This document shows, piece after piece, positions 46,597 through 54,425 of a stretch of DNA of 64,000 nucleotides. The DNA is from an uncultured bacterium. Lineage in GTDB: Bacteria > Krumholzibacteriota > Krumholzibacteriia > LZORAL124-64-63. Made by a program: the position numbers and the translations under genes. The stretch lies in the NCBI GenBank assembly GCA_903912525.1, contig CAIWHK010000009.1, positions 62,001 through 126,000 of the forward strand, read 5' to 3'. Position 1 is the stretch's first letter. Each line of letters begins with the position of its first letter. The notes beneath the pieces were generated by a model that saw only the letters and a list, made by a program, of their open reading frames with translations, ran no database searches and was not told the DNA's origin.

Positions 46597-46930
46597 GGCG
46601 TTGTCCCCCGGCGCGCAGGTTCGGGCGGCGCCCGGTGCCTGTGCCCGGGCCGCGATACACGCCAAAGGTAAGGCATCTCTGCGGGATTTCGAAACCCGAA
46701 GATGGTTACCCATCAGGACTTTCAGAGTCGATCACTCAACTTATCGGCCTTGCCGGGGCCGCATGTGAACGTCCGGTTCCTGGTGCGCCACAAACACATA
46801 CAAAAAGACCCCGCACCCGCGGCCTCGGGGATGTTAGTTAACGTCTCACCTCGCGATTCCGGGGCGAGAGAGGATTGGCTCCCCGGTCGGGGCGCGCAGC
46901 GTGACTGCAAAGAGAGATATCGGACTAAAC
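46597..46930. other. Intergenic region upstream of dsrC
   Basis: 334 bases without a credible gene. It must hold the dsrC promoter (minus strand; nothing close to consensus seen) and, at 46802-46830, the terminator of the beta-helix gene. Composition is closer to 60% GC than the surroundings. Confidence 0.5.
46802..46830 (-). terminator. Terminator of the beta-helix gene
   Basis: On the minus strand CCCCG ... CGGGG with a CCGCGG centre, followed by TCTTTTTG: a Rho-independent terminator with a T-run, about 100 bases after the beta-helix stop. Confidence 0.6.
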
Positions 46931-48079
46931 TTAGCGGAATAGGGCCTTCAAGTCCCCCCATGTGGTGGTCTCGGAGGGGACGGACTGGCCGGCGAAGGGG
47001 GTGTAGAGGACGGTGGCGTAGATACTCGAGTCGTCGTTGCTGTCGATGATCCAGGATTGGATTTCCGCTTCGTCGGTTGTCCCCCAGTAGTTGTTGGTCA
47101 GGTCATACGTGACCGCGCCCCAAGCGGCAGGCCGCGAGCTGCGAATGACCGGGCCCGTACCCTTGTGGAAGTCGCACCCGTGAATGGTGAGCGCGTTGGA
47201 ATCCCTAGCCAAGACGACGGAGTTGCTACCGCCGGTGAGTGAGGAACCATCCACAGTCGCACTTGTCCTCTGGTCGATCGTCAGGGCACTTGCAGTGCCT
47301 TGTATGCGCGAGTTGTGTATTTCGCATGTAGATCCCGACGCGAACGTCTTCAGGCCAATTCCGACGTCAGTAATATCACAATCCCAAAGCTGGCAATGCG
47401 CCCCGTCGGCCACCTCAAGACCAATGACAGAACCACTTAAACGGCAACTGCGAAAAGTGATCTCGGCATTCCCGACATATGGAAATGCATTGGCGAATTC
47501 GCAGTTCTCCAGAACGCTCCTGCCCCCACCGGCGGTTCGAATCCCGGTCGGAGGATAGGGGTCTGTACCAGAAAAACGCGAATCACGGATCACGCCACCT
47601 GCTGATACGGTGTTCCATCCGATGCCATAGTCGTTGTTCTTCAGCTCGCAGCGATCCATCCAGAGTGCACCCCAGAAATAGAGGCCAGAAAAACAGTTTC
47701 TAATCGTGATATCCGATATCTTGAGATCATGAGCAATACGATCAAAAGTGAGTCCCTGTGGACCCTGCGTGCCGTCGAAATTGTAGTTCACTGGTCCAAT
47801 GATCGTGTTGCCGGCTCCAGCTCCGACGATGACCAAATTCGCGACCATCACATCGCCGTAGGTCCGCACGTCCCACGTCCAGCCAGGTAGTCGCACCATC
47901 TTGTAGTCTGTGTACTCACCCGGTCCGATCAGAATAGTGTCCCCATTCGCCGCCGCATCCAATGCCTGCTGGATCACCGAGTAATTCCCGGTCCCGTCCT
48001 TGCGCACGGTGATCGTCGCTCCCCACGCCCCCGTTGCCAGGGACAGGATCAGCAGCAGGCAAAGGACGCAGCGCGGCAT
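46931..48079 (-). CDS. Secreted right-handed beta-helix protein
   Basis: 382 residues; signal peptide MPRCVLCLLLILSLATGAWG. Pectate-lyase-like parallel beta-helix: the start TITVRKDGTGNYSVIQQALD with DTILIGPGEY, then coils with buried Asn/Asp-rich turns (ISDITIRNCFSGLYF, ENCEFANAF, FRSCRLSGSV, LWDCDITDVGIGL). Could be a surface polysaccharide-binding or lyase-like protein; no catalytic residues assigned. Codon use is clearly less GC-biased than neighbours, so it may be a later arrival. The tail remnant just upstream (48098-48295) is a separate broken gene. Confidence 0.78.
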   Translation of the reverse strand: MPRCVLCLLLILSLATGAWGATITVRKDGTGNYSVIQQALDAAANGDTILIGPGEYTDYKMVRLPGWTWDVRTYGDVMVANLVIVGAGAGNTIIGPVNYNFDGTQGPQGLTFDRIAHDLKISDITIRNCFSGLYFWGALWMDRCELKNNDYGIGWNTVSAGGVIRDSRFSGTDPYPPTGIRTAGGGRSVLENCEFANAFPYVGNAEITFRSCRLSGSVIGLEVADGAHCQLWDCDITDVGIGLKTFASGSTCEIHNSRIQGTASALTIDQRTSATVDGSSLTGGSNSVVLARDSNALTIHGCDFHKGTGPVIRSSRPAAWGAVTYDLTNNYWGTTDEAEIQSWIIDSNDDSSIYATVLYTPFAGQSVPSETTTWGDLKALFR

Positions 48080-48097
48080 CAGTTTTGGGCTCCCCGG

Positions 48098-48295
48098 TCA
48101 CTTGATGAGCAACAGCTTCCTGGTCAGCTTCTGGTCATCTGTTTCGGCCGACACCAAGTATACACCACTGGCGACGGCTTGACCGGAATCGTCCCGCCCC
48201 TGCCAGGTGAAGGTGTTCTGGCCCTTCACCAACGGTCCTTGGTAGAGCTCGGTCACCAAGTAACCCCTTATGTCGAAGACTCTAACCGAACCGAG
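48098..48295 (-). pseudogene. Orphan FlgD-like C-terminal tail
   Basis: Encodes LGSVRVFDIRGYLVTELY, then TFTWQGRDDSGQAVASGVYL and a KLTRKLLLIK-stop ending: an almost complete tail lacking the NPFNP start and any body. Upstream frames carry stop codons. The lower GC matches the beta-helix gene beside it, so they may have arrived together. Confidence 0.75.
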
Positions 48296-48398
48296 AAGGG
48301 AATGGGATGGTCAGTACCGGCGACTCAGGAGGTCGCCGCGCGGCCCGCAAGGAAACCGCGCAAACACAAGGCAGGTGAACCCATACGAATCACGAACC

Positions 48399-48416
48399 AC
48401 TTGCGCCGGCGCAAGT
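48399..48416. repeat. Repeated palindrome, copy 3
   Basis: Exact ACTTGCGCCGGCGCAAGT, 22 bases downstream of the MetE-like stop codon on the minus strand. Confidence 0.85.
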
Positions 48417-48438
48417 CCCGCCCCTGACGGCGCGCTCC

Positions 48439-49599
48439 TCAATCCCCATGCCGCTGCCGCAGTTCGCGCGCCGCCGCCGTCATCGCCCCCAGCTTCGCCG
48501 CCGCCGTCTCGTGGTCGTTGACGCACCGGTTCGCAAAACACCCGAAGCCGCAGTCGGGATTCAGCGCCACCTGCCCCGGCGCGAACCACCTCAACGCCGC
48601 CTCCGCGCGAGCGATGATCTCCGCCGGCGACTCGACCTCGGCCGTGCGCGGGTTGACGACACCCAGGCCGATCTCGCGGCCGCCCAGCGCCTCGCCCACC
48701 ACCGCGATGTCGCCCGCGCGCGGCGTCGCGTACTCCAGCACGAACTGGCGCACGCGCATCTCCCGGAAGGCAGGGACAAGCTTCGCGTAGTCGCCGGTCA
48801 GCAGCACGTCCTCACGGCGGCTCCAGTTGCCGCGGCAGACGTGCAGACCGGTGCGCACGCCCGTAACCCCCTCGACCACGCGGTTGAGGAGGGCGGCGGC
48901 GTATGTGAGCTCGGCACCCGCGTCACGGCGGGTGGCAAGGGTGGCTCACATGAAGGTGCGGCGGTCGCACTCCTCGCTCATGACGATCTCGGTCAGCACC
49001 GGCTCGTCGAACTGCACGAAGGCGGCGCCGGCCGCGGCCAGTTCGAGCAGCTCCTCGCGCAGGATGCGCACCACGTCCTCGCCCATCTCGGTCTTGTCCG
49101 CGTAGGCGCCCTTCGTGAACGCGCCCACCCACATCGAGCGCGTCAGCAGGTACGGCCCCGGCAGCGTGATCTTGACGGGCTTGTCGGTCAGCTGCTGCAC
49201 GAACTTCAGCTCGTCGACGGCCAGCGGCTCGCGCCGCGCCAGCCGGCCGATGCAGGTCGGGTTGCGGATGGCCGAGGCGGGCACGTCCAGCGTGTCGAGC
49301 ATCTCCTCGAAGCCGGACTTGTCCTCGACGGTGTCGAGCATCTCGGCCAGCGACATCAGCCGCGTGCCGTCCAGTTTGTCGGTGACGAACGAGTAGAAGT
49401 TGTCGCGGCGCTGCTCGCCGTCCACGACGATGTCGACGCCGGCCTCCAGCTGCGCCGCCACGCAACGGCGCACCTCGTCGTCGGCCACGCGGTCGAAGCC
49501 GGCGCGGTCGAGCCGCCCCTGCTGGCGGTCGCGCAGCGCCCGCAGCAGCTCGCGCGAGCGCGGCCAACTGCCCACCTGGGTCACGGAAAACGGGATCAC
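48439..49599 (-). CDS. MetE-like methyltransferase with an in-frame UGA, candidate selenoprotein
   Basis: 387 codons from GTG 49599 (AGGAGAAGG upstream) to the stop at 48439, interrupted only by TGA at 48946-48948 (codon 218). The frame continues unchanged across it: ECDRRTFM-[UGA]-ATLATRRDAGAELTYA. Both sides match cobalamin-independent methionine synthase core proteins: VTQVGSWPRS, DGEQRRDNFYSF and FDEPVLTEIV before; LHVCRGNW (Zn His-x-Cys), LEYATPRAG and NPDCGFGCF (third Zn ligand) after. Homologues, as I recall them, have Cys after TFM, so TGA replaces TGC/TGT. Read-through as selenocysteine is plausible given the hairpin at 48911-48938; a nonsense mutation or sequence error is the alternative. 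Last gene of the tusA-dsrE-osmC run. Confidence 0.72.
48911..48938 (-). promoter_or_regulatory. Candidate bacterial SECIS hairpin
   Basis: After the UGA, 18 bases lead to a six-base loop CGUGAC on a perfect 7-bp stem (CACCCGC with GCGGGUG), extended by three more pairs beyond one C-C mismatch. G is the second loop base. Spacing (16-37 bases) and the loop G fit the bacterial SECIS rules as I remember them. In a GC-rich genome chance hairpins are common. Confidence 0.45.
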
Positions 49600-49612
49600 G
49601 GCCTTCTCCTGT

Positions 49613-50356
49613 TCAGATCGTCGACAGTTGCACATCCAGTCGCGTCGCCTTGGCCAGCGTCATGGCCACCGGCGAGCGCCGCCAGGTCTCTTCCCACACG
49701 GCGCGCACCTTGGTCTCGTCCTCCAGCGTCGAGGCGAAGACCTTCAGCACGACCGACTCCAGCGAAGGGTCGCCCTCTTCCAGCCCCAGGTGCGCCAGCA
49801 CGTTGACCAGCTTCGCGCGCGCGGTGATCTCCACATCGTCCACCTGCAGCCCGGCCCGCGCGCAGGCCGTGAAGAAGCCCGTCGCCAGGTCGCCGGCCAG
49901 CGCGCCCAGCAGCACCTCGACGGCCGACGGATGCTCGTCCTTCTCCTCGAAGCTGGCCGGCTGCCCGACCGTGAACGAGAAGTTGCGGCAGTACGCCGTC
50001 GTGCGCATGCCGCCGGTCGAGCGCGCGCGCAGCCGCCACTCGTACTGGCGGGCGCGGGCCTTGTCGTCGGCCAATGCCGCCACCTCGGCCGCCACCGCCT
50101 GCGCCGCCCCGCGCCGCACGAAGAACCGCTTCTCGACGTCCGTCGCCCCCGGCAGCTGGCCGAGGTACTCGTGGCCCACCATGCGGCACCACGGCGGCAG
50201 GTCGTCGCAGACGGTGCGTTCGCGGCTGCGCAGCTCCAGCACGCCGCCCTCGGGCACGCGCTGCATGTGCTCGCGGATCAGCAGCACCAGCCCCGACCCG
50301 CAGTCGAGGTCGCCCCCGTCCAGCCGGTGGTCGGGGGCCAGGCCCTCGAGATCCAC
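49613..50356 (-). CDS. TusA-OsmC fusion protein
   Basis: 247 residues from GTG 50356, two bases after the dsrE-like stop. N-terminal TusA-like sulfur-carrier domain (about 5-70): LDGGDLDCGSGLVLLI with the carrier Cys, RVPEGGVLEL, LPPWCRMVGHEYL. C-terminal OsmC-like domain (about 105-247): ARSTGGMRTTAYCRNFSF, DEHPSAVEVLLGALAGDLATGF, and FFTACARAGL. OsmC proteins reduce peroxides or handle thiols by paired Cys. The fusion joins a persulfide carrier to a thiol-active partner. Fourteen bases separate it from the MetE-like start. Confidence 0.85.
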   Translation of the reverse strand: MDLEGLAPDHRLDGGDLDCGSGLVLLIREHMQRVPEGGVLELRSRERTVCDDLPPWCRMVGHEYLGQLPGATDVEKRFFVRRGAAQAVAAEVAALADDKARARQYEWRLRARSTGGMRTTAYCRNFSFTVGQPASFEEKDEHPSAVEVLLGALAGDLATGFFTACARAGLQVDDVEITARAKLVNVLAHLGLEEGDPSLESVVLKVFASTLEDETKVRAVWEETWRRSPVAMTLAKATRLDVQLSTI

Positions 50357-50358
50357 CG

Positions 50359-50724
50359 CTAGTATCCCACGCAGGGCGAGCCCTGCGACAGCCACTCGAC
50401 CAGCGCCGCGCCGCCGGCCGCCGTCGCGCCCTCGACCAGCATGTCCTCGGTGATGCCGCGCTTCTTCAGGCACGGCGAGCAGACGAGGATCTTGCCGCCG
50501 TTGGCGGTGAACTTCCCGACCAGCTCGCTCAGCGGCGCGAACGGGGCGCCCACCGACACCTTCTCCATCTCGCCCTTCACCGCGGCCCAGACGCCGTCGG
50601 CGCTCAGGAAGACCATCGTCTCCTTGTCGCTGCCCACCGCGGCGTTCGCCACGACGAAGCCCAGGGTCGCCTTGTCCTCGTTCGTCCTGCACTCGGTGAC
50701 GGTCACGCAGAATTTCCCGGCCAT
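50359..50724 (-). CDS. DsrE-like sulfur-relay protein
   Basis: 121 residues from ATG 50724 with GAAGGGA upstream. DsrE/DsrF fold: VTVTECRTNEDKATLGFVVA, ETMVFLSADGVWAAVKG, FTANGGKILVCSPCLKKRGI with a CxxC pair near 84-87, and ending SPCVGY. Such proteins accept and pass sulfane sulfur. Six bases separate it from the tusA-like gene before it. Confidence 0.85.
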   Translation of the reverse strand: MAGKFCVTVTECRTNEDKATLGFVVANAAVGSDKETMVFLSADGVWAAVKGEMEKVSVGAPFAPLSELVGKFTANGGKILVCSPCLKKRGITEDMLVEGATAAGGAALVEWLSQGSPCVGY

Positions 50725-50729
50725 GATGG

Positions 50730-50972
50730 TCAGTCCCTTCGTTTCTCGATGAGGAAGAACGGAGGCTCGGCCTCCAGGAGGTGGTGCCCGGTCAGGCGGC
50801 ACCAAGCCGGCACCTCGATGGGCGCGCCGGCGTCGCGGCTGGCGACCATCAGTACGGCGCCCGCGGGCAGGCCGGCCAAATGGGCGCGCAGCTCGAGGAT
50901 GAAGTCGCCGCAGCCGCGATCGACGCTGTCGAACACGTCGTCGAACTGCCAGTGACGGGGAAAGCCGCTCAT
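50730..50972 (-). CDS. Stand-alone TusA-like sulfur carrier
   Basis: 80 residues, AGGAGG before the ATG. SirA/TusA fold: DSVDRGCGDFILELRAHL with Cys near 21, GLPAGAVLMVASRDAGAP, VPAWCRLTGHHLLEAE, ending with a conserved-type FFLIEK. The usual Cys-Pro is Cys-Gly here. First gene of the four-gene relay run. The 230 bases upstream to 51203 hold the likely promoter; nothing close to consensus was seen. Confidence 0.8.
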   Translation of the reverse strand: MSGFPRHWQFDDVFDSVDRGCGDFILELRAHLAGLPAGAVLMVASRDAGAPIEVPAWCRLTGHHLLEAEPPFFLIEKRRD

Positions 50973-51202
50973 GGGCGGCCTCCTGCACGAATGACAAAGG
51001 GAAGAAGCCTACCCCTGCAGGGGAAGGCGATCAGCAGGCGAGCGGTGCGGAAACCCGACGGACCGCCGGGCATGGGCGCGCCATTCATAGGCGGCGCCGG
51101 AAGCAACAGGGCATGATCCCGGTCCTTTCGACGGGAGGCAGGATAGCATGGTGAGCGGCGGGACACAACCCGCCGTGAACCGCACGCTTCCCGAAGACGG
51201 CT

Positions 51203-53134
51203 TCACCGCTGATCGAGGGACTCGAAATAGCGGCTCAGCTCCGCCGCCCCGAAGGGCTTGGGCAGAAGCGTGACACCAGGATACGCCGCAACAAGGTCCA
51301 GCGTGTGCTGGTCGACGCATCCCGTGGAGAGAAGGACCGGCACTGCCGGGTTCAACCCGCGAAGGCGCGGCAGCGTCCCTTGACCACCCAACCCTGGCAT
51401 GTTCATGTCGAGGATGACGAGGTCGGGGGCAAACCCGCCTTCCAGTTTCGCCAGGGCCTCCTCACCGCTCGAAGCCAGGTGGACCCGGTGACCGAGGGTC
51501 TTCACGATCGTCCGCAGGGCCATGCGGACGAGGTCGTCGTCGTCCACGAGCAGCACATCCCTGACGCCGCCTTCAGTCGAGGCTTCGGACCCGGCCGGCG
51601 GCGTTGGCGCGTGCTCGCCCTTCGCACAGGCCGGGAATCGCAGCGTCACCCGCGTGCCCTGACCGGGCGTGCTCTCGATTTCCATCCGGCCATGGTGATC
51701 CGACACGGTGCTGTACGCCATCGACAAGCCCAGCCCCGTGCCCTTGCCGACGGCCTTGGTGGTGAAGAAGGGGTCCAGGGCCCTGGCAAGGACATCCCGC
51801 GACATGCCGGTCCCGGTGTCCTCCACCGCGACCTCGATCCAGTCACTGTCCAGGTTGCGCGTGCGCAGGGTGAGGACGCCGTTGCCCGACATGGCATCCG
51901 CGGCATTGACGCAAAGATTCATGATGGCGCGACTCAGGGCGCCGGCGTCCCCCGGCACGGGACGAAGCTCGCCTTCCAGGTCCAGGTGCACCTGGATCGA
52001 CGCCAGGCAGGTCTGCTTCAGGAGACTGATCTCGTCCTTGAGGATCCCATTCAGGTTCACCTCGGAGAACGCGACCGGGCTCTGGCGAGCGAAGCTCAGC
52101 AGGCTCTTGACCATCTCCCCGCCCCGTTCAGCGGCTTTGCAGATGGTGCCCAGCGACTGGTGGAGGGGCGTGCCCTCGGGCTGGGCGACGAGGTGCGCGG
52201 AGGCCAGGCCGAGGATGGCCCCCAGCACGTTGTTCATGTCGTGCGCCACGCCCCCGGCCAGGAGCCCGAGGCTTTCCATCTTCTGGGATCGCTGGAGTTG
52301 GACCTGGAGCCTGTGCTTTTCCTCCTCGGCCTGCTTCTTCCCGGTGATGTCGCTGAAGGTGGCGCAGACGATGCGCGGCGAGGCCCCGTCCGGATGGGTT
52401 TCCGGCAGGGCGTCCAGGAGGATCCAGGTGGGGCCATCACCGATACCCATCAGGACGCCAAGCTGGGATTGGCCGGTGCGCAGGGCATGGATCACGGGAT
52501 GGCTTTCGCGCGCGAGGATATGGCCATCCTCGCCGGTCGCCCTCATCAGGCAATCCTGCGCGCAGGAAAGTTCGGCCTGCCCCATGATGCGCATGGCGGC
52601 GGGATTGGCTTCAAGGAGCCGGCCCTCGTCATTGAACCAGACCATCCCCTGGTCCGTGGTCTCGACCAGCAGCTTGTACCGCAATTCCAACTGGTCCTGG
52701 GCGCGTTTCGACTCGCGGTATTTCCGCTGCCCTTCCCGGTTCAACCGGGCCAGTTCGTTGGTGGTGGCGCTGACCATGTCGAGGGCGTCGGACGACGTCG
52801 GATGCAGGCACTCGCCGATCAGCACAGAACCGCCGTCGGCAGGCACATGGATGCCGCGGATCCTCGTCCCGGACACCATGCTCCCCCGCAACCGGTAGAT
52901 CGCCGGGGTCGTCGGCGGGGCTTGACCAGCGCCGGGCTCGCTGGGCTCCAGGAAATCCTGCAGCCCGCGGCCGTCGCCCTCGCACCAGGTCGGGAACAAG
53001 GCACTAAAGGCGGGATTGGCGTCGAGGATCTCACCGCCAGGCCCCAGGCGGACCATCACGACGGACGTCACCGAACCGGCCAGGAAATCCGTCATCAACC
53101 GGGCGGCTTCAGGCTCCCCGATCTCCCAACTCAT
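51203..53134 (-). CDS. Hybrid histidine kinase with two PAS domains and a receiver
   Basis: 643 residues from ATG 53134, overlapping the upstream B12 gene (ATGA). PAS-like 1 (about 15-125; GGEILDANPAFSALF), a helical linker, PAS 2 (about 155-275; DQGMVWFNDEGRLLEANPAA), HisKA (LAGGVAHDMNNVLGAILG near 300), HATPase (NLCVNAADAMSG, DTGTGM, GTGLGLSMAYS) and a C-terminal receiver (LLVDDDDLVRMAL, Asp in LVILDMNMPG, TLLPKPFG). No membrane segment is seen. It probably senses together with the adjacent B12-binding protein. The relay target is not in view. Confidence 0.88.
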   Translation of the reverse strand: MSWEIGEPEAARLMTDFLAGSVTSVVMVRLGPGGEILDANPAFSALFPTWCEGDGRGLQDFLEPSEPGAGQAPPTTPAIYRLRGSMVSGTRIRGIHVPADGGSVLIGECLHPTSSDALDMVSATTNELARLNREGQRKYRESKRAQDQLELRYKLLVETTDQGMVWFNDEGRLLEANPAAMRIMGQAELSCAQDCLMRATGEDGHILARESHPVIHALRTGQSQLGVLMGIGDGPTWILLDALPETHPDGASPRIVCATFSDITGKKQAEEEKHRLQVQLQRSQKMESLGLLAGGVAHDMNNVLGAILGLASAHLVAQPEGTPLHQSLGTICKAAERGGEMVKSLLSFARQSPVAFSEVNLNGILKDEISLLKQTCLASIQVHLDLEGELRPVPGDAGALSRAIMNLCVNAADAMSGNGVLTLRTRNLDSDWIEVAVEDTGTGMSRDVLARALDPFFTTKAVGKGTGLGLSMAYSTVSDHHGRMEIESTPGQGTRVTLRFPACAKGEHAPTPPAGSEASTEGGVRDVLLVDDDDLVRMALRTIVKTLGHRVHLASSGEEALAKLEGGFAPDLVILDMNMPGLGGQGTLPRLRGLNPAVPVLLSTGCVDQHTLDLVAAYPGVTLLPKPFGAAELSRYFESLDQR

Positions 53135-54231
53135 CGCTGAACCTCCTCCCACCAGCCCTCGGCCAACAGGGCGGCGCTCCGGGCATCCGGAGCGTAGCCA
53201 TCGGCGCCGATCGCCGTCGCCAGGCTCGCATCCATCGCGAACGCCTGGCCCCCGACCATGATCCTGAGGTCCTCAAGGCCCGGACGCCGGCGCACGGATT
53301 CGATCAGCTGCGCCGCATCCCGCAAGTGGAAGGGAACGGTGACCGAAAGCGCCAGGACGGCAGGCCTGAATTCGTCGAGCAGGCTCAGCAGTCCCTCCGG
53401 CGAAGGATCCGCTCCCAGGAGTCGCGCATCCCAACCGCGCGCCTCCAGCAGGTCGGACACCATCCAGGCCCCGATCTGGTGCTGCTCATGAGGACCAGAG
53501 CAGGCAACGACCCGCTTGCCCAGGGTCGGGCCCCTGTCGATCCGGGAGTAGGCGACGCTCATCATGCGCGTCACCAGCGCCGAGGCGACATGTTCCTGGG
53601 CCGATGAAACCAGGGAGTGCTCCCAAAGCCGCCCGATTTCCCGCATCACCGGATCGAGAATCCAGAGGTAGAACTCCTCCAGTTCCGGACTCTCGCCCAG
53701 GGCCTCCTTCGTCAACCGCTCGGCGGCCTTGAAATCACCCTCGAGGAAGACGCCGACGAAACGACCCAGATCGACCGAGAGGGCCGGCGACGTTGCTGCC
53801 GCATCAGGAAGGCGCGCCTGTTCGGCAAAATCGCCGTGGTGCCGGATCATCCATGCGTAGACGTTCAGGATGGGCTCCGACAGGTGCGACGGCAGGCGGT
53901 TCCCGATGGCATCCGCCCAGGCCTGGAGTTCGACCGGGAAGTAGTCCAGGGAGAAGCCGCGCGCGGTGTAGACGCGGTAGACCCAGGGCACGATGCGCGC
54001 GAGCAGCTTGAAATTGCCGAGGAAGAAAACGTTGTCCATGAAGGACGCGTGATTGGCGTGGTTGTCCCGCATCAGGTCCAGGTTGTCCACGCCGATCAGG
54101 CCGGCCAGGTCGGGCCGCGCCTCCAGCGTGCGGTTCACGTCGTCCGTCAGGGTGCCGAGGGACTGATGGAACGCAAGGCGGGCTGCCGTCGGCACGGCTG
54201 ACAGGACGCCGGCTCCAACCACGGGGTCCAT
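53131..54231 (-). CDS. B12-binding sensor-like protein
   Basis: 366 residues, GGAGGA before the ATG. An uncharacterised N-terminal helical domain (about 1-140), a B12-cap-like helical region (about 145-235, VFLEGDFKAAERLTKEALG ... WEHSLVSSAQEHVAS) and a Rossmann B12-binding domain (about 235-365) with GPHEQHQIGAWMVSDLLEARG. The E-x-H-x-x-G form and the cap are those of CarH-type photoreceptors rather than methyltransferases. No HTH is seen, so the signal likely goes to the overlapping kinase gene. It could sense cobalamin or light. Confidence 0.82.
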   Translation of the reverse strand: MDPVVGAGVLSAVPTAARLAFHQSLGTLTDDVNRTLEARPDLAGLIGVDNLDLMRDNHANHASFMDNVFFLGNFKLLARIVPWVYRVYTARGFSLDYFPVELQAWADAIGNRLPSHLSEPILNVYAWMIRHHGDFAEQARLPDAAATSPALSVDLGRFVGVFLEGDFKAAERLTKEALGESPELEEFYLWILDPVMREIGRLWEHSLVSSAQEHVASALVTRMMSVAYSRIDRGPTLGKRVVACSGPHEQHQIGAWMVSDLLEARGWDARLLGADPSPEGLLSLLDEFRPAVLALSVTVPFHLRDAAQLIESVRRRPGLEDLRIMVGGQAFAMDASLATAIGADGYAPDARSAALLAEGWWEEVQR

Positions 54232-54425
54232 TGGGATCCTCCAAGTGCTTGCAATCCCTACCCACTAGATGGCCCGGACGCATGATGGCCGGGCGACCGT
54301 CGCGACGCAAGACTTTCCCGGTGAAAAATGGCAAATTTTGTCCGGGATGGGGTGGCCACCCGATCGTCCTGTGGTAGTATCAGGATCGACATCCATCAAA
54401 CGTCAGACCGTCAGGAGATATCCAC

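Noticed and set aside
47528-47560. tRNA T-loop-like GGTTCGAATCCC
   Set aside because: The flanking bases do not form the T-stem or a cloverleaf, and the string lies inside the beta-helix gene.
54330-54345. Sigma-54 promoter (TGGCA...) before the dockerin-like gene
   Set aside because: The -12 element does not match and no activator site is apparent.
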